From Legionella nagasakiensis (GTDB lineage Bacteria > Pseudomonadota > Gammaproteobacteria > Legionellales > Legionellaceae): DNA of 64,000 nucleotides. The position numbers and the translations under genes are program-made. The notes under the pieces are model-generated. The model searched no databases. It was not told the origin of the DNA and was given only the letters and a program-made list of their open reading frames with translations. The stretch is from positions 1 to 64,000 of the forward strand of contig NZ_CAAAID010000010.1 in assembly GCF_900639915.1 (NCBI RefSeq), in the 5' to 3' direction. Shown piece by piece: positions 48,201 through 56,342 of the stretch (the stretch's first letter is position 1; each line of letters starts with the position of its first letter).

Positions 48201-48285
48201 GATGGGTATCATCACTTCAACTGTGTTTAGTCTGTTCTTTGTACCATTGACTTTTCCTCTATTTAAAAAAAATAAAAATGAATAA
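45256..48285 (+). CDS. RND efflux inner-membrane permease
   Basis: HAE-1-type proton-driven pump, 1009 residues from ATG 45256 (the TTG-initiated frame at 45235 is less likely). Proton-relay residues are present: the paired Asp400-Asp401 in IVVDDAIIVIEN (TM4) and a Lys in GIKTKNFILLITAMN (TM10). Both large periplasmic loops are complete. The protein is slightly shorter than AcrB/MexB. It is preceded by an adaptor and followed by a TolC-like protein, so all three parts of the pump are here. Substrates are unknown; solvents, detergents or drugs are the usual range. Confidence 0.94.
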   Translation: MKLTNYTLRFPAIVICIFSVITLIGLLLIPQMNIQNLPNISEPFFTIEVNDQGLSANSIDYLITQPIQKWIQSIPDISFASGQSYNGFSFINVAFKIGTDLNQAYLNLQRRLNEMEDTLPKKASKPILKQLNVAGAPDIWILVESMHLSPIEISNLIQHEILHALRSISGVAKIEVIGEVPNRIIVDLDQNKMSALGIPLALVYSAFQKENILLPGGAVEHHKRQYFLSLDLQLPSLNAIHSLVLTVREGKPIYLHQVANVHLQQNSRKEKAYFNMHPVIALGVLSEINANTLNVIKAVKETINQLQKKLPNEVKLATAFSQKNAIETSAYSLFNAIILALICSSIVVYLFLGSLRLSGVIMMIVPISLLAAVIAMFIGNLSFNVLTLLMLVLLICIVVDDAIIVIENYISDLHTKPETLGIPLVCFSLNRISSSIIAYTISLCIIFLSAVFTQGLVSIFFKDISIVMISGVVVSAAACLTLTPLLCQRFIYKLPGENCFTRLFNNRLQIFQSYYLTSLSFLQRHKLIVLVFIVCLFIPLPFALGKIDKNLFPTDKEFTHLMIQIRTLDNVPNSTFNQYLLSAEKIVNAHPGVSYTLAYTDENMKNQGEIITQLKPEQERQDSALQIMQDLQNQLDSHAGFLSYVRLPPIFPGAKEPLHFIITGKKHQELRQLETVLKILFHQHPDLGKVYSSNIPLQPSYELKIDRYTAAKVGLTAEEIADAVSLYGGDIHAGKTYLEKYKNEYDIYLYSTKKTLDIPKDLEKIYVYNRAGKAINLTSVARINVVANPDILQSFNGQPALEFYSTPEIALSKANDLLMKIITPVLAPDQELHLIGQSKQLKEDFSSLGIAIVIAILLLYVALVAQFNSFSLPFILLIAQPIAIAFVIYLLYFTGIGLNIFSLIGLFLLIGIKTKNFILLITAMNHHASLSKDISTAVISACRERFRPIIMTSTVVILTVMPTLFTHGVDKAKNVALGGTLLMGIITSTVFSLFFVPLTFPLFKKNKNE

Positions 48286-49654
48286 AACTAGAATCTTATA
48301 CAGTATTTTTCTATATACGTGCCTGGCAGCAGAATCAGGTGCTGCATCATTGGTTGATTATGCTGAACAAAGCTTAAAAAATAATTTGGAATATAAGGCT
48401 GCAAGTGAGGCTTTGTTATCTAAAGAAGCGATGGCTAAGGCAGCTTTTGGAAAATGGCTGCCTCATGTAGAATTGCGAATGGGGATGAGTCAAACCAATA
48501 TATCCTTATCTGATGAAACCAGATTGTTCGGCAGATTTCCGGTTGACTTTAACCCGAGAAGCAATGATCCAAGCAGTCTTGCTGCAATTTTGGCCAAACA
48601 AAAAATACTTGATTTTTCCGCCTTCGCCACATTAAACATGGCAAAACTTGAAAAAGAAACCGCTCACTTGTTCTATCAAATGAGTAAACAGAAAACACTT
48701 CTTATTGTAACTGATACCTATTTTCAAGCACTTACTGCCAAAAAAAGCATCGAAGCCGCAGAGCTCTATAAAAAACTCACTGAGGAAACCTATCAACAGG
48801 CCGTTAAAAATGTGGCGCTGAATATGGCAACACAAGCACAGGTTCTTCGCGCTAAGGCAGCACATCAGGCAGCTGTTTCAAAAATGATGCAAGCAAAACA
48901 AAACTATCAGCATTTATTAAAATTGCTCAATCAGCTTGCTCAAACGCAGTCGAAAGATCTAAAACCATTAAAAAAAGATATTCTATTAAATCTTCCCATG
49001 CCGCCGTCCAAAACTCATTGGATTAAATTAGCAGGCAAGCATAATTTTGATTTGAAAGCCTATCAGTTAAAACTAAAAATACTGAAAGAAAACCTGAAAG
49101 AAATATCTGGTAAACATTGGCCCAAGATAGAAGCGTACGGTGGCTTGGTTGATGGAAAAAATGTATTAGGTGAGGGTCCGGCTGATTTTATTTTATCCGC
49201 TATTTTCAAACATAATCAGCTTAAGTATCACGGAACGATTGTTGGAATTAACGCCAGCATGCCTTTATTTGCGGGTGGAGAAATCGGTCACGCAGAGCAG
49301 GAAAAGTTTCATGCCTATCAACAGGAAATCCTGAATTTTCAGAGTTTCAGCCAGCAACTCGCTTTAAAAATTGATGAGTATTATGACAATTTAATCCTCG
49401 CTCAAACAGAAATTCGCCAAACCGATTTTGCCGTTCTTGCCAACTTGGATGCATTGAAGATCCAAAAATTAGAATTAGAAGCAGGTAAGATTACCCCCGT
49501 TCATTACCTGGAAACTGAAAATCATTTTTATGAGAGTTTAATGAAGCAAGCCATGGTTAAACATAAATATATTAAAGATTTGGTTGAACTGTACTATTTG
49601 ACAGGACAGCTTGATTTGAAAGTTATCTATAAGATAGATAGCTGGTTATCATGA
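48278..49654 (+). CDS. TolC-like outer-membrane efflux protein
   Basis: Outer-membrane channel of the RND pump (OEP/TolC family), 458 residues, with a signal peptide ending in AAESGAA. Long helical repeats (for example NMATQAQVLRAKAAHQAAVSK and its counterpart near residue 360-420 with VLANLDALKIQKLELEAGKI) are typical of the periplasmic alpha-barrel. It overlaps the permease gene by eight bases. The C-terminus ends LYYLTGQLDLKVIYKIDSWL, giving a complete protein. Confidence 0.9.
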   Translation: MNKTRILYSIFLYTCLAAESGAASLVDYAEQSLKNNLEYKAASEALLSKEAMAKAAFGKWLPHVELRMGMSQTNISLSDETRLFGRFPVDFNPRSNDPSSLAAILAKQKILDFSAFATLNMAKLEKETAHLFYQMSKQKTLLIVTDTYFQALTAKKSIEAAELYKKLTEETYQQAVKNVALNMATQAQVLRAKAAHQAAVSKMMQAKQNYQHLLKLLNQLAQTQSKDLKPLKKDILLNLPMPPSKTHWIKLAGKHNFDLKAYQLKLKILKENLKEISGKHWPKIEAYGGLVDGKNVLGEGPADFILSAIFKHNQLKYHGTIVGINASMPLFAGGEIGHAEQEKFHAYQQEILNFQSFSQQLALKIDEYYDNLILAQTEIRQTDFAVLANLDALKIQKLELEAGKITPVHYLETENHFYESLMKQAMVKHKYIKDLVELYYLTGQLDLKVIYKIDSWLS

Positions 49655-49704
49655 GGCGAAACACCATGCTCCCCAGACAATGTGTCTATGCGTGTATTAA
49701 CACT

Positions 49705-50523
49705 TTAATATCTAAAAAAATGCCCTAACCGCTTTTCAGATGCCCGTTGCTCTAACCGCTCAGACGAATCTTGCCTGACTGGAGTAAACAATTGATGATG
49801 CTGATAAAGTGAAGGTATTTGTTGCAAAACCACTTCTGCTTCCTGCAATATAGCACCTATGGTTCTATCTTCCTTGAGCCCAATATTAAATCTTGCGTAA
49901 AAATCATGAGATATTGCCAACCCATGTTGTATCGCTTGGAAAAACTGTGAAACTGGTCCTCTTAGTGCTGCGATATGATCAAGCACTGGGCCGATGGCTG
50001 CCCTTTTAATCAACTGTTTCAGGTTTCTTTTAAATTCAGTCATTAACTTTAAAAACGCTTGTTGCAATTCCACTGCTTTTTGCAATCGTCCATATTGTTT
50101 CGCACAAACCAGATTTACAGGACATGAAAGTCGTGATTTCCTCGTATCACGACTCAAATGATATTGAGAGCGGTGAGCGATTCGCAGTAACGAAGTCACC
50201 AATAGACTTAGTGCCCGCAATATTTGTTTCAAATCATCCTGACCCAAAGCAAATGCCATACGTTCCAGATTGACTTGCGAGGAATGGCGGGTATCAATAC
50301 CCAGTATTTGCAATAAACCGTTATCAATTTGCAAAAGCATCACCAACGCATCTTGCGCATCCAGTCGGTACTGCAAGATCAATTGCAATATTTGTGCCCT
50401 TCCTGTAATAGAATCATCTGCCCCAACCGAAAATTGATCAACCAATTGTTGCAGAATGGTTTGTGATTCCGCCAGTACTTGGCACGCCTCATCAGTGATC
50501 TTAATTAACTTTTCGTACTCCAT
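49705..50523 (-). CDS. Hypothetical helical protein
   Basis: Not recognised. From ATG 50523 the product is 272 residues; a longer frame reaches 50592 but begins with an unlikely hydrophobic stretch (RYYLIIGYLLL), so I prefer the shorter start. It is leucine- and glutamine-rich and mostly helical, with no signal peptide or membrane segment. It has a basic, Cys-containing central part (RKSRLSCPVNLVCAKQYG) and a charged C-terminal tail (SSERLEQRASEKRLG). It converges on the RND operon and diverges from the DUF3775 gene by 78 bases. It could be a secreted effector, but there is no direct evidence. Confidence 0.6.
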   Translation of the reverse strand: MEYEKLIKITDEACQVLAESQTILQQLVDQFSVGADDSITGRAQILQLILQYRLDAQDALVMLLQIDNGLLQILGIDTRHSSQVNLERMAFALGQDDLKQILRALSLLVTSLLRIAHRSQYHLSRDTRKSRLSCPVNLVCAKQYGRLQKAVELQQAFLKLMTEFKRNLKQLIKRAAIGPVLDHIAALRGPVSQFFQAIQHGLAISHDFYARFNIGLKEDRTIGAILQEAEVVLQQIPSLYQHHQLFTPVRQDSSERLEQRASEKRLGHFFRY

Positions 50524-50601
50524 GCCTATTTCTTCAGTATTCTCAAGATGCAGCAAAAGATATCCTATAATTAAATAATACCTCATGAACAAGGATGTTA
50601 C

Positions 50602-51000
50602 ATGTTAAGCGTTGACTTATTAAATATTAACCCAGACATCGTTTGTCATCTTATCTTAAGGGCCAGAGAATTTCATGCTAAAGAAGAAGTCTCTTTTCCT
50701 GAGCGCACGCCTGAATCAGAATACGAGTACGATTGGTCACAAATTCTTGCTGACCATCAAGATGATCTAACGTATCGTGAAATAAAAAACGCCATCAATT
50801 CGCTTCCTTATGAAAAACAGCTTGATCTGCTTGCATTGATGTACTTGGGACGTGAAGACTTTGATGAATGGGATGAGGCACTTAAAGCAGCAATCAATAA
50901 TTTTCCTGACAATCTAACGGATTATTTGCTCGCTCATCCCTTCATTGCCGCATACTTAGAACAGGCATTGGCTAAATTAGGGTATTCTTGTGATGAGTAA
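50602..51000 (+). CDS. DUF3775 domain protein
   Basis: Small acidic cytosolic protein of 132 residues in the DUF3775 family, recognised by the VCHLILRAREFHAKEEV start, the ADHQDDLTYREIKNAINSL centre and the LDLLALMYLGREDFDEW block. AAGGAT precedes the ATG. Function is unknown. It ends 15 bases from the stop of the convergent BON-domain gene. No signal peptide or membrane segment is present. Confidence 0.75.
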   Translation: MLSVDLLNINPDIVCHLILRAREFHAKEEVSFPERTPESEYEYDWSQILADHQDDLTYREIKNAINSLPYEKQLDLLALMYLGREDFDEWDEALKAAINNFPDNLTDYLLAHPFIAAYLEQALAKLGYSCDE

Positions 51001-51015
51001 TTGTCATAAAATTGT

Positions 51016-51321
51016 TTACTTGCGCACAATAATATTATTTTCTACCGATTTAACACCTGGAACTTTTTTTGCTAATTCTTCGGCTGTATCACTCTGGCGT
51101 ATGGTTTTGACATAACCACTAAGATAGACAAGCCCATTGGCTGTTTCGACATGAAAACGAAAAGGAGCAAGTTCTTGATTATTTGCCAACGCTTCATTGA
51201 CCGAAGCAGTAATTGAGCTATCATTGGGTTGCATATGAAGCATGCCCTCTCCTAGATAGGACTGACAACCCACTAAACATGCAAAAGCAATGGCTATCAC
51301 CAGGCTAAGATAATTTCGCAT
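51016..51321 (-). CDS. BON-domain lipoprotein
   Basis: A 101-residue predicted outer-membrane or periplasmic lipoprotein: the signal peptide ends in ACLVGC, and the rest is one BON domain (SSITASVNEALANNQELA, VETANGLVYLSGYVKT, VPGVKSVENNIIVRK). BON domains bind membranes or phospholipids and often appear under osmotic stress (OsmY-like). A strong AAGGAG precedes the ATG. It lies 31 bases beyond the hydrolase gene on the same strand and is probably the second gene of that transcript. Confidence 0.87.
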   Translation of the reverse strand: MRNYLSLVIAIAFACLVGCQSYLGEGMLHMQPNDSSITASVNEALANNQELAPFRFHVETANGLVYLSGYVKTIRQSDTAEELAKKVPGVKSVENNIIVRK

Positions 51322-51352
51322 TTTTTCTCCTTCTATCTTTTAGAGTCAGGAC

Positions 51353-52561
51353 TTATAATTCATCTAACCAATCATACATGACCGCATTTGCAAATGAAGC
51401 ATTTCCCACCTGACAATGGGTACTTGCACCCTCAAGATCATTAAATTCATAATAATCTGCATTCAAAGTCTTACAAAATGCATCATATTGCTTACGTGGT
51501 TCTCCCCCTTCACCATTGCCGATGAGCGCCAGACAGGGACAGCTAATATTCTTTAGTGCATCGCCAACATTAAATTCTTTTAAATAAACAAATGTATTTT
51601 TAAAAGAGCGTCGGCCATAACGGATCATCAACTGTTCCGTACTTGCTTTCATGCCGGGAGGAAATTCTTCCTCAGGAATAGATGGTAAATCGTCTATAGT
51701 AAAATCCTGTTCATCCGGTATCTGGCAAGGATCCATATTCGCAAATGAAGCAAGATAAGCATGCACATCTAATACTGGGGAATTAGCCACCAATGCCTTA
51801 ATTCGCGGCTCATGACTGGCAGCTCGTGTAGCGAAATAACCGCCGATGCTCACACCAAGCAAAGCCAATTTTTGCATATCCACTTCCTGCCGAAATGCAA
51901 AATGATCAATAACCCGTTTTACCACTTCTTCAAAATCCGGCTCAAAAAAAGTATCCGAATAGCTCCTAAACACATCCATTTGCCCGGGACCGGCAAAATG
52001 AATCACATTATAATTTCGCTCGATGCCAGCGAAACCACGCATAAAAAACTCTTCTTCCATCGTCCCATCAAAACCACTCACGATTAAGAGAGTTTTGCGT
52101 TTTTTTCCATCATTTTCTGGAGAAATAAAATAAACAGGAATCTGCATATTCTTGTATGGAATAGCATGGCTTTCAAAGTGTAAATCCATGGTTCCTATCG
52201 CTGTAACAAAACAATCGGCAGAATTCAAACCTAATTGCCGATGCTCTTGTGAAGAACATGGTGAATAATATTCTGCAGCTCGAAACGAATTACTTGCCCT
52301 AAATAATTGCTGACGGCCACTGACCATGTGATTTTGTACTAAACGCTCCAAACCATCTTTTTTCTGCCATTCTGCCAACTGTCTAAATGCCTGCACCCAA
52401 TCTTCTGGTTTTCCTTCCCGAATTTGATGAGTAATATTTAAACTTTCGCCAACGGAAGCAGCACCATAAGCCGTAGCACCTAACTGGCGAATTAATTGAA
52501 AATCCATCTCAGCATCGTCAAATCCTTTGACCCGAATATTGCCACGACTGATATCATTCAT
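51353..52561 (-). CDS. Alpha/beta hydrolase, FrsA/Ayg1-like family
   Basis: A 402-residue serine hydrolase with an N-terminal helical cap and a C-terminal alpha/beta core. The nucleophile elbow is LGVSIGGYFA; the acid is probably in LALIGNGEGGEPRKQYD; and the His lies in STHCQVGNASFANAV. The layout resembles the FrsA/Ayg1 and pseudooxynicotine hydrolase group that cleave C-C or ester bonds. No signal peptide, so it is cytosolic. AAAGGA lies rather far from the ATG. Substrate unknown. It appears to lead the BON-lipoprotein gene. Confidence 0.82.
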   Translation of the reverse strand: MNDISRGNIRVKGFDDAEMDFQLIRQLGATAYGAASVGESLNITHQIREGKPEDWVQAFRQLAEWQKKDGLERLVQNHMVSGRQQLFRASNSFRAAEYYSPCSSQEHRQLGLNSADCFVTAIGTMDLHFESHAIPYKNMQIPVYFISPENDGKKRKTLLIVSGFDGTMEEEFFMRGFAGIERNYNVIHFAGPGQMDVFRSYSDTFFEPDFEEVVKRVIDHFAFRQEVDMQKLALLGVSIGGYFATRAASHEPRIKALVANSPVLDVHAYLASFANMDPCQIPDEQDFTIDDLPSIPEEEFPPGMKASTEQLMIRYGRRSFKNTFVYLKEFNVGDALKNISCPCLALIGNGEGGEPRKQYDAFCKTLNADYYEFNDLEGASTHCQVGNASFANAVMYDWLDEL

Positions 52562-52630
52562 AGGTTCTTTATATCCTTTCTCTTGGATTGTCTAAACTAA
52601 TTTTTTCGTATTGAACAACCGCTCATCATA

Positions 52631-52662
52631 CCCTGTTATCGCTGCGCGTTAACCAAGCTACA
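52631..52662. repeat. Short palindromic repeat, GCGTTAACC family, copy 2
   Basis: CCCTGTTATCGCTGCGCG followed by TTAACCAAGCTACA. It matches the 26253-26284 copy at most positions (GCG-TTAACCA-GCTACA shared exactly). It lies between patZ and the hydrolase gene on the minus strand, in the 125-base gap. Confidence 0.55.
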
Positions 52663-52686
52663 GCATTTCTATCATAATCGTCATCC

Positions 52687-55365
52687 TCAATCCAGAGATT
52701 TCTCTGCAAGGATAATAGACGCATCATCACTGGATGTTTTAAGGATAAAATCAAGTGATTTAACTAAATGTATCATGGCTTGATTATTTGCAAGGATTTC
52801 ACCCTGCATTGTTTTTAATCCCTTATTTTTTGCTGCCCCCATTAAACACACCATTAAACGTGAGCCAACCCCTTTACCATGCCAAGCATCCGCAACAACC
52901 AAAGCAAACTCACAAGATTTCTGATCAGAATTAATAACATATCGAGCAACGCCAATCGTCATTTCTTCTTCATCCTCTTGCACAGCAATTAATGCCATTT
53001 CGCGATCGTAATCAATCTGGGTAAATCGCACGAGCATTGCTGGTGTCAATTCCTGTAAATGCTCCATGAAACGAAAATATTTGGATTCAGAAGAAAGATG
53101 ACGCACGAATTCTTGTTCAATGTTTGCATCTTCAGGCCGGATAGGGCGGATGGTAATGTTTGTACCATCTGCTAATTGCCAATGTGAAATCAAATGCCTG
53201 GGATAAGGATGAATGGCCATATGACCATACGGTTCTGATGCAGGCGGCGTATAGTCAACGACAATACGAGCATCCGCTGCTATAACTCCATTCTCATCTG
53301 CTATCAGAGGATTAATATCCATTTCTTGTATCTGCGGCAATTCACACACCATTTCGGAAACACGTAGCAATATATTTTCAATGGCATGACGATTCACAGC
53401 GGGCATATTTCGTGCCTTTTGCAATAATTTCGAAATTCGAGTTTGATCAATTAATTCACTGGCAATAAATGGATTCAAGGGTGGTAGAGTCACTGACAAA
53501 TCCTGCATTTCTTCAACAAAAGAACCGCCAGCACCAAAACTAATGACTGGCCCGAATACTGGATCTCGCGATACGCCAATGATTAATTCACGACTATTAG
53601 GCTTTTTATACATTTGCTCTATCGTGACGCCTTGTATGCGTGCTTCAGGGCATTTTTGTTTTGCCTGGTCCATCATGTTTTTAAACGCGTCACGGACTGC
53701 TTGTGCATTGACGATATTAAGCTGAACCCCGCCAACATCTTGCTTATGAGTAATATCAGGTGACAAGATTTTCATCGCCACGGGAAAACCAAGTGATTCA
53801 GCAACAACTAGAGCATCATTAGGAGTACGCGCTTCGATTGCCTGAGTCACGGGAATACCAAAAGCCGTCAAAACCGCTTTAGACTCAAGTAATGTCATTA
53901 CACGACGCCGTTCAGCTAACACAGAGTCAATAATTAAACCAGCACCTGTCGTATCCTCCTTATTCTTATCTGTGAAAGGCTCAGGAACCTGTAATAATAA
54001 TTGCTGGTTTCTATAATAATCAATCAAATAGGAAAATGCTTCAATGGCTGCTTCAGGCGTATTAAAACAAGGTATGTGATGTTCAGAAAATAATTTCTTT
54101 GCTTTTTTAACCTGACTTTCTCCCATCCAGCAAGCAATAATAGGTTTATGGTTTTTACCAGCGATGGCTATTATTTGTTCTGCCACTTTCTCAGGCTGAG
54201 ACATCGCGACCGGCACTAAGATAATGACGATACCATCAACTTCCGGATCGTTTAGGCAAGCTTTAACAACCTCTTGATACCGTTCGGGGGTTGCATCCCC
54301 CAGGATATCGACAGGATTAGCATGCGACCAATGGCTGGGAAGAATTTGATTAAGACGATCGCAAGTCTCTTTGCTTAATTCCGCTAAGGGAATCATTAAT
54401 TCTCCTAAACGATCAGCAGCCATCACACCAGCCCCGCCACCATTTGTAATAATGGCTAGACGTCTACCGTCTACCTTATAATTGCTGGCCAGCATTTGTG
54501 CTGCAGAAAAGAGTTGCTCAATAGACATCACTCTGATGGCGCCAGCTCTTTGTATAGCAGCATGAAACACCTCATCCCTGCCAACGATAGCGCCAGTATG
54601 GGATAAAGCCGCTCGTGAGCCTTGTTGAAAACGTCCTCCTTTAACAACCACCACAGGCTTCATTCTTGCAGCTACTCTTAAGCTGCTTAAAAAGTGGCGT
54701 GCATGCCTTATTCCTTCGATGTACAATAAAATACTATAGGTATTAGAATCTAAAGCTAAATAATCCAACACATCACTAAAATCAACCTCTGCAGCATTCC
54801 CTAAAGACACCACTGCAGAAAACCCTACTCGGTGCTCTTTTGCCCAATCCAATATGGCCGCACAAATTGCTCCAGATTGTGAAACTAACGCCAGATTTCC
54901 AGCCGACGCACCGACATTATTAAACGTTGCATTCATTTTAATGGGCGGCGACATCATGCCTAAACAATTTGGGCCTATTATTCGCACGCCATGCTGCTGA
55001 CCAGCAGAAATCATTTTTTCTTCCAGTGCTTTTCCCTCTTTACCTGTTTCACTAAATCCGGCAGACAGAACAATAGCAAAACGTATTCCTTTCATGCCAC
55101 ATTCAGCAATGATGTCAGGCACGGCAGAAGCAGGCGTGGCAATGACCGCCAAATCAACTTTCTCTTTCAAGTCCTTCAATGAAGGAAAACAAGGTTTCCC
55201 TTGAATAGAATTATGCTTTGGATTAACCGCATACAGTGGTCCTGCAAATCCATCCTTTAATAAATTGCTGAATAATTTCATTCCCACTGAATGTTCACGC
55301 TCACTGGCGCCGATTACCACAATGGAATGAGGTTTAAAAAATCCGCTTAGATCATGTGAATTCAT
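52687..55365 (-). CDS. patZ: PatZ-type protein acetyltransferase (ACD-like plus GNAT)
   Basis: An 892-residue protein with the Pat/PatZ layout: CoA-binding and ligase-like domains (residues about 1-450, with GGGDGT-free CoA-binding fold and the SHTGAIVGRD motif), an ATP-grasp-like subdomain (about 480-700), and a C-terminal GNAT domain (about 730-885, ALVVADAWHGKGVGSRLM). In Salmonella and E. coli this enzyme acetylates and silences acetyl-CoA synthetase. acs lies at 33974-35914, not adjacent. The start at 55365 has AGGGA upstream. Whether it also has ADP-forming acyl-CoA synthetase activity is not evident. Confidence 0.93.
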   Translation of the reverse strand: MNSHDLSGFFKPHSIVVIGASEREHSVGMKLFSNLLKDGFAGPLYAVNPKHNSIQGKPCFPSLKDLKEKVDLAVIATPASAVPDIIAECGMKGIRFAIVLSAGFSETGKEGKALEEKMISAGQQHGVRIIGPNCLGMMSPPIKMNATFNNVGASAGNLALVSQSGAICAAILDWAKEHRVGFSAVVSLGNAAEVDFSDVLDYLALDSNTYSILLYIEGIRHARHFLSSLRVAARMKPVVVVKGGRFQQGSRAALSHTGAIVGRDEVFHAAIQRAGAIRVMSIEQLFSAAQMLASNYKVDGRRLAIITNGGGAGVMAADRLGELMIPLAELSKETCDRLNQILPSHWSHANPVDILGDATPERYQEVVKACLNDPEVDGIVIILVPVAMSQPEKVAEQIIAIAGKNHKPIIACWMGESQVKKAKKLFSEHHIPCFNTPEAAIEAFSYLIDYYRNQQLLLQVPEPFTDKNKEDTTGAGLIIDSVLAERRRVMTLLESKAVLTAFGIPVTQAIEARTPNDALVVAESLGFPVAMKILSPDITHKQDVGGVQLNIVNAQAVRDAFKNMMDQAKQKCPEARIQGVTIEQMYKKPNSRELIIGVSRDPVFGPVISFGAGGSFVEEMQDLSVTLPPLNPFIASELIDQTRISKLLQKARNMPAVNRHAIENILLRVSEMVCELPQIQEMDINPLIADENGVIAADARIVVDYTPPASEPYGHMAIHPYPRHLISHWQLADGTNITIRPIRPEDANIEQEFVRHLSSESKYFRFMEHLQELTPAMLVRFTQIDYDREMALIAVQEDEEEMTIGVARYVINSDQKSCEFALVVADAWHGKGVGSRLMVCLMGAAKNKGLKTMQGEILANNQAMIHLVKSLDFILKTSSDDASIILAEKSLD

Positions 55366-55478
55366 GGCGTCCCTGCTAAAAACGATTTGCTGCTATTATA
55401 GCATTAAGGAATGTACAGTCAGTGAGTTTAAATACCTTTTCTTAACCTGTGCTTCTTCATTTGACATAAGGAAATGAC

Positions 55479-56342
55479 ATGCATCCTCTTGCAATTATTG
55501 TGAACAATCAAGCTAAAAACCTTTCCACCCTACCTGCTTACTTGGAAGAGCTTACCAACCATCATTTGGTCTATGAACTGTTTGAAGTTATGCCGGAAAG
55601 ATTAGACTATACGATTGAGCAATGCAAAAAAAACCATCCTGTCTTGTTAATAGGCGGAGGAGACGGCACCATCCGCAGCGCCGCTCAACTTTGCGCTAAT
55701 ACGAGCACTCTTCTTGCTGTTTTGCCGCTAGGAACCATGAATCATTTGGCCAAGGAACTGGCATTGCCAACCGACCCAAAAACGTTAGTGCAGGCAATTT
55801 TGCAGAAACATACCGTAACCATCGATCTCGGAGAAGTCAATGATTTGATTTTTCTTAATAATGCCTCACTTGGTTTTTACCCTATTTTTACCAGAGAACG
55901 TGATTACTTTAACAAATTTTATAATAAATGGTTAAGCTATCTCCCTGGATTAATTCAGAGCATAAAAAAACATGATCCTCTTTCCCTAACCATCCAATAT
56001 GAAAACAAGCAACTGTCCATCAATACTGCTTTTTTAATGATAAGTAACAACGTATATTGCTATCAATTTCCTATGGCATTAAAAAGAATAAGTTTTAAGC
56101 AGGCAATGCTAGGAATTTATTACATTAAACAAAAAAAATTACACGTCCTCAAAACTCTCTGGTTGGCTTTTAGCAAGAAAAATCATTTTGATATCAAAAA
56201 ATCCAATACCCCCATCGAAGTACACATCGATGATCGAAAACAGATAATCATCGCCTTAGACGGTGAACGTAAAACAGTGAGCACACCACTTTTTTTTAGA
56301 TCTCGACCCCATGCATTAACTTTTATAAGGCATTCACTATGA
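55479..56342 (+). CDS. Diacylglycerol-kinase-like lipid kinase
   Basis: A 287-residue member of the DAGK_cat/YegS-like family. The catalytic glycine loop is LLIGGGDGTIRSAAQL and the second block PLGTMNHLAKELALP is typical. The last part contains ALDGERKTV. The family phosphorylates lipids such as diacylglycerol, sphingoid bases or phosphatidylglycerol. AAGGAA precedes the ATG. Its stop overlaps the next gene by four bases (ATGA), so a lipid kinase and a phosphoesterase are coupled. The lipid substrate is not known. Confidence 0.85.
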   Translation: MHPLAIIVNNQAKNLSTLPAYLEELTNHHLVYELFEVMPERLDYTIEQCKKNHPVLLIGGGDGTIRSAAQLCANTSTLLAVLPLGTMNHLAKELALPTDPKTLVQAILQKHTVTIDLGEVNDLIFLNNASLGFYPIFTRERDYFNKFYNKWLSYLPGLIQSIKKHDPLSLTIQYENKQLSINTAFLMISNNVYCYQFPMALKRISFKQAMLGIYYIKQKKLHVLKTLWLAFSKKNHFDIKKSNTPIEVHIDDRKQIIIALDGERKTVSTPLFFRSRPHALTFIRHSL

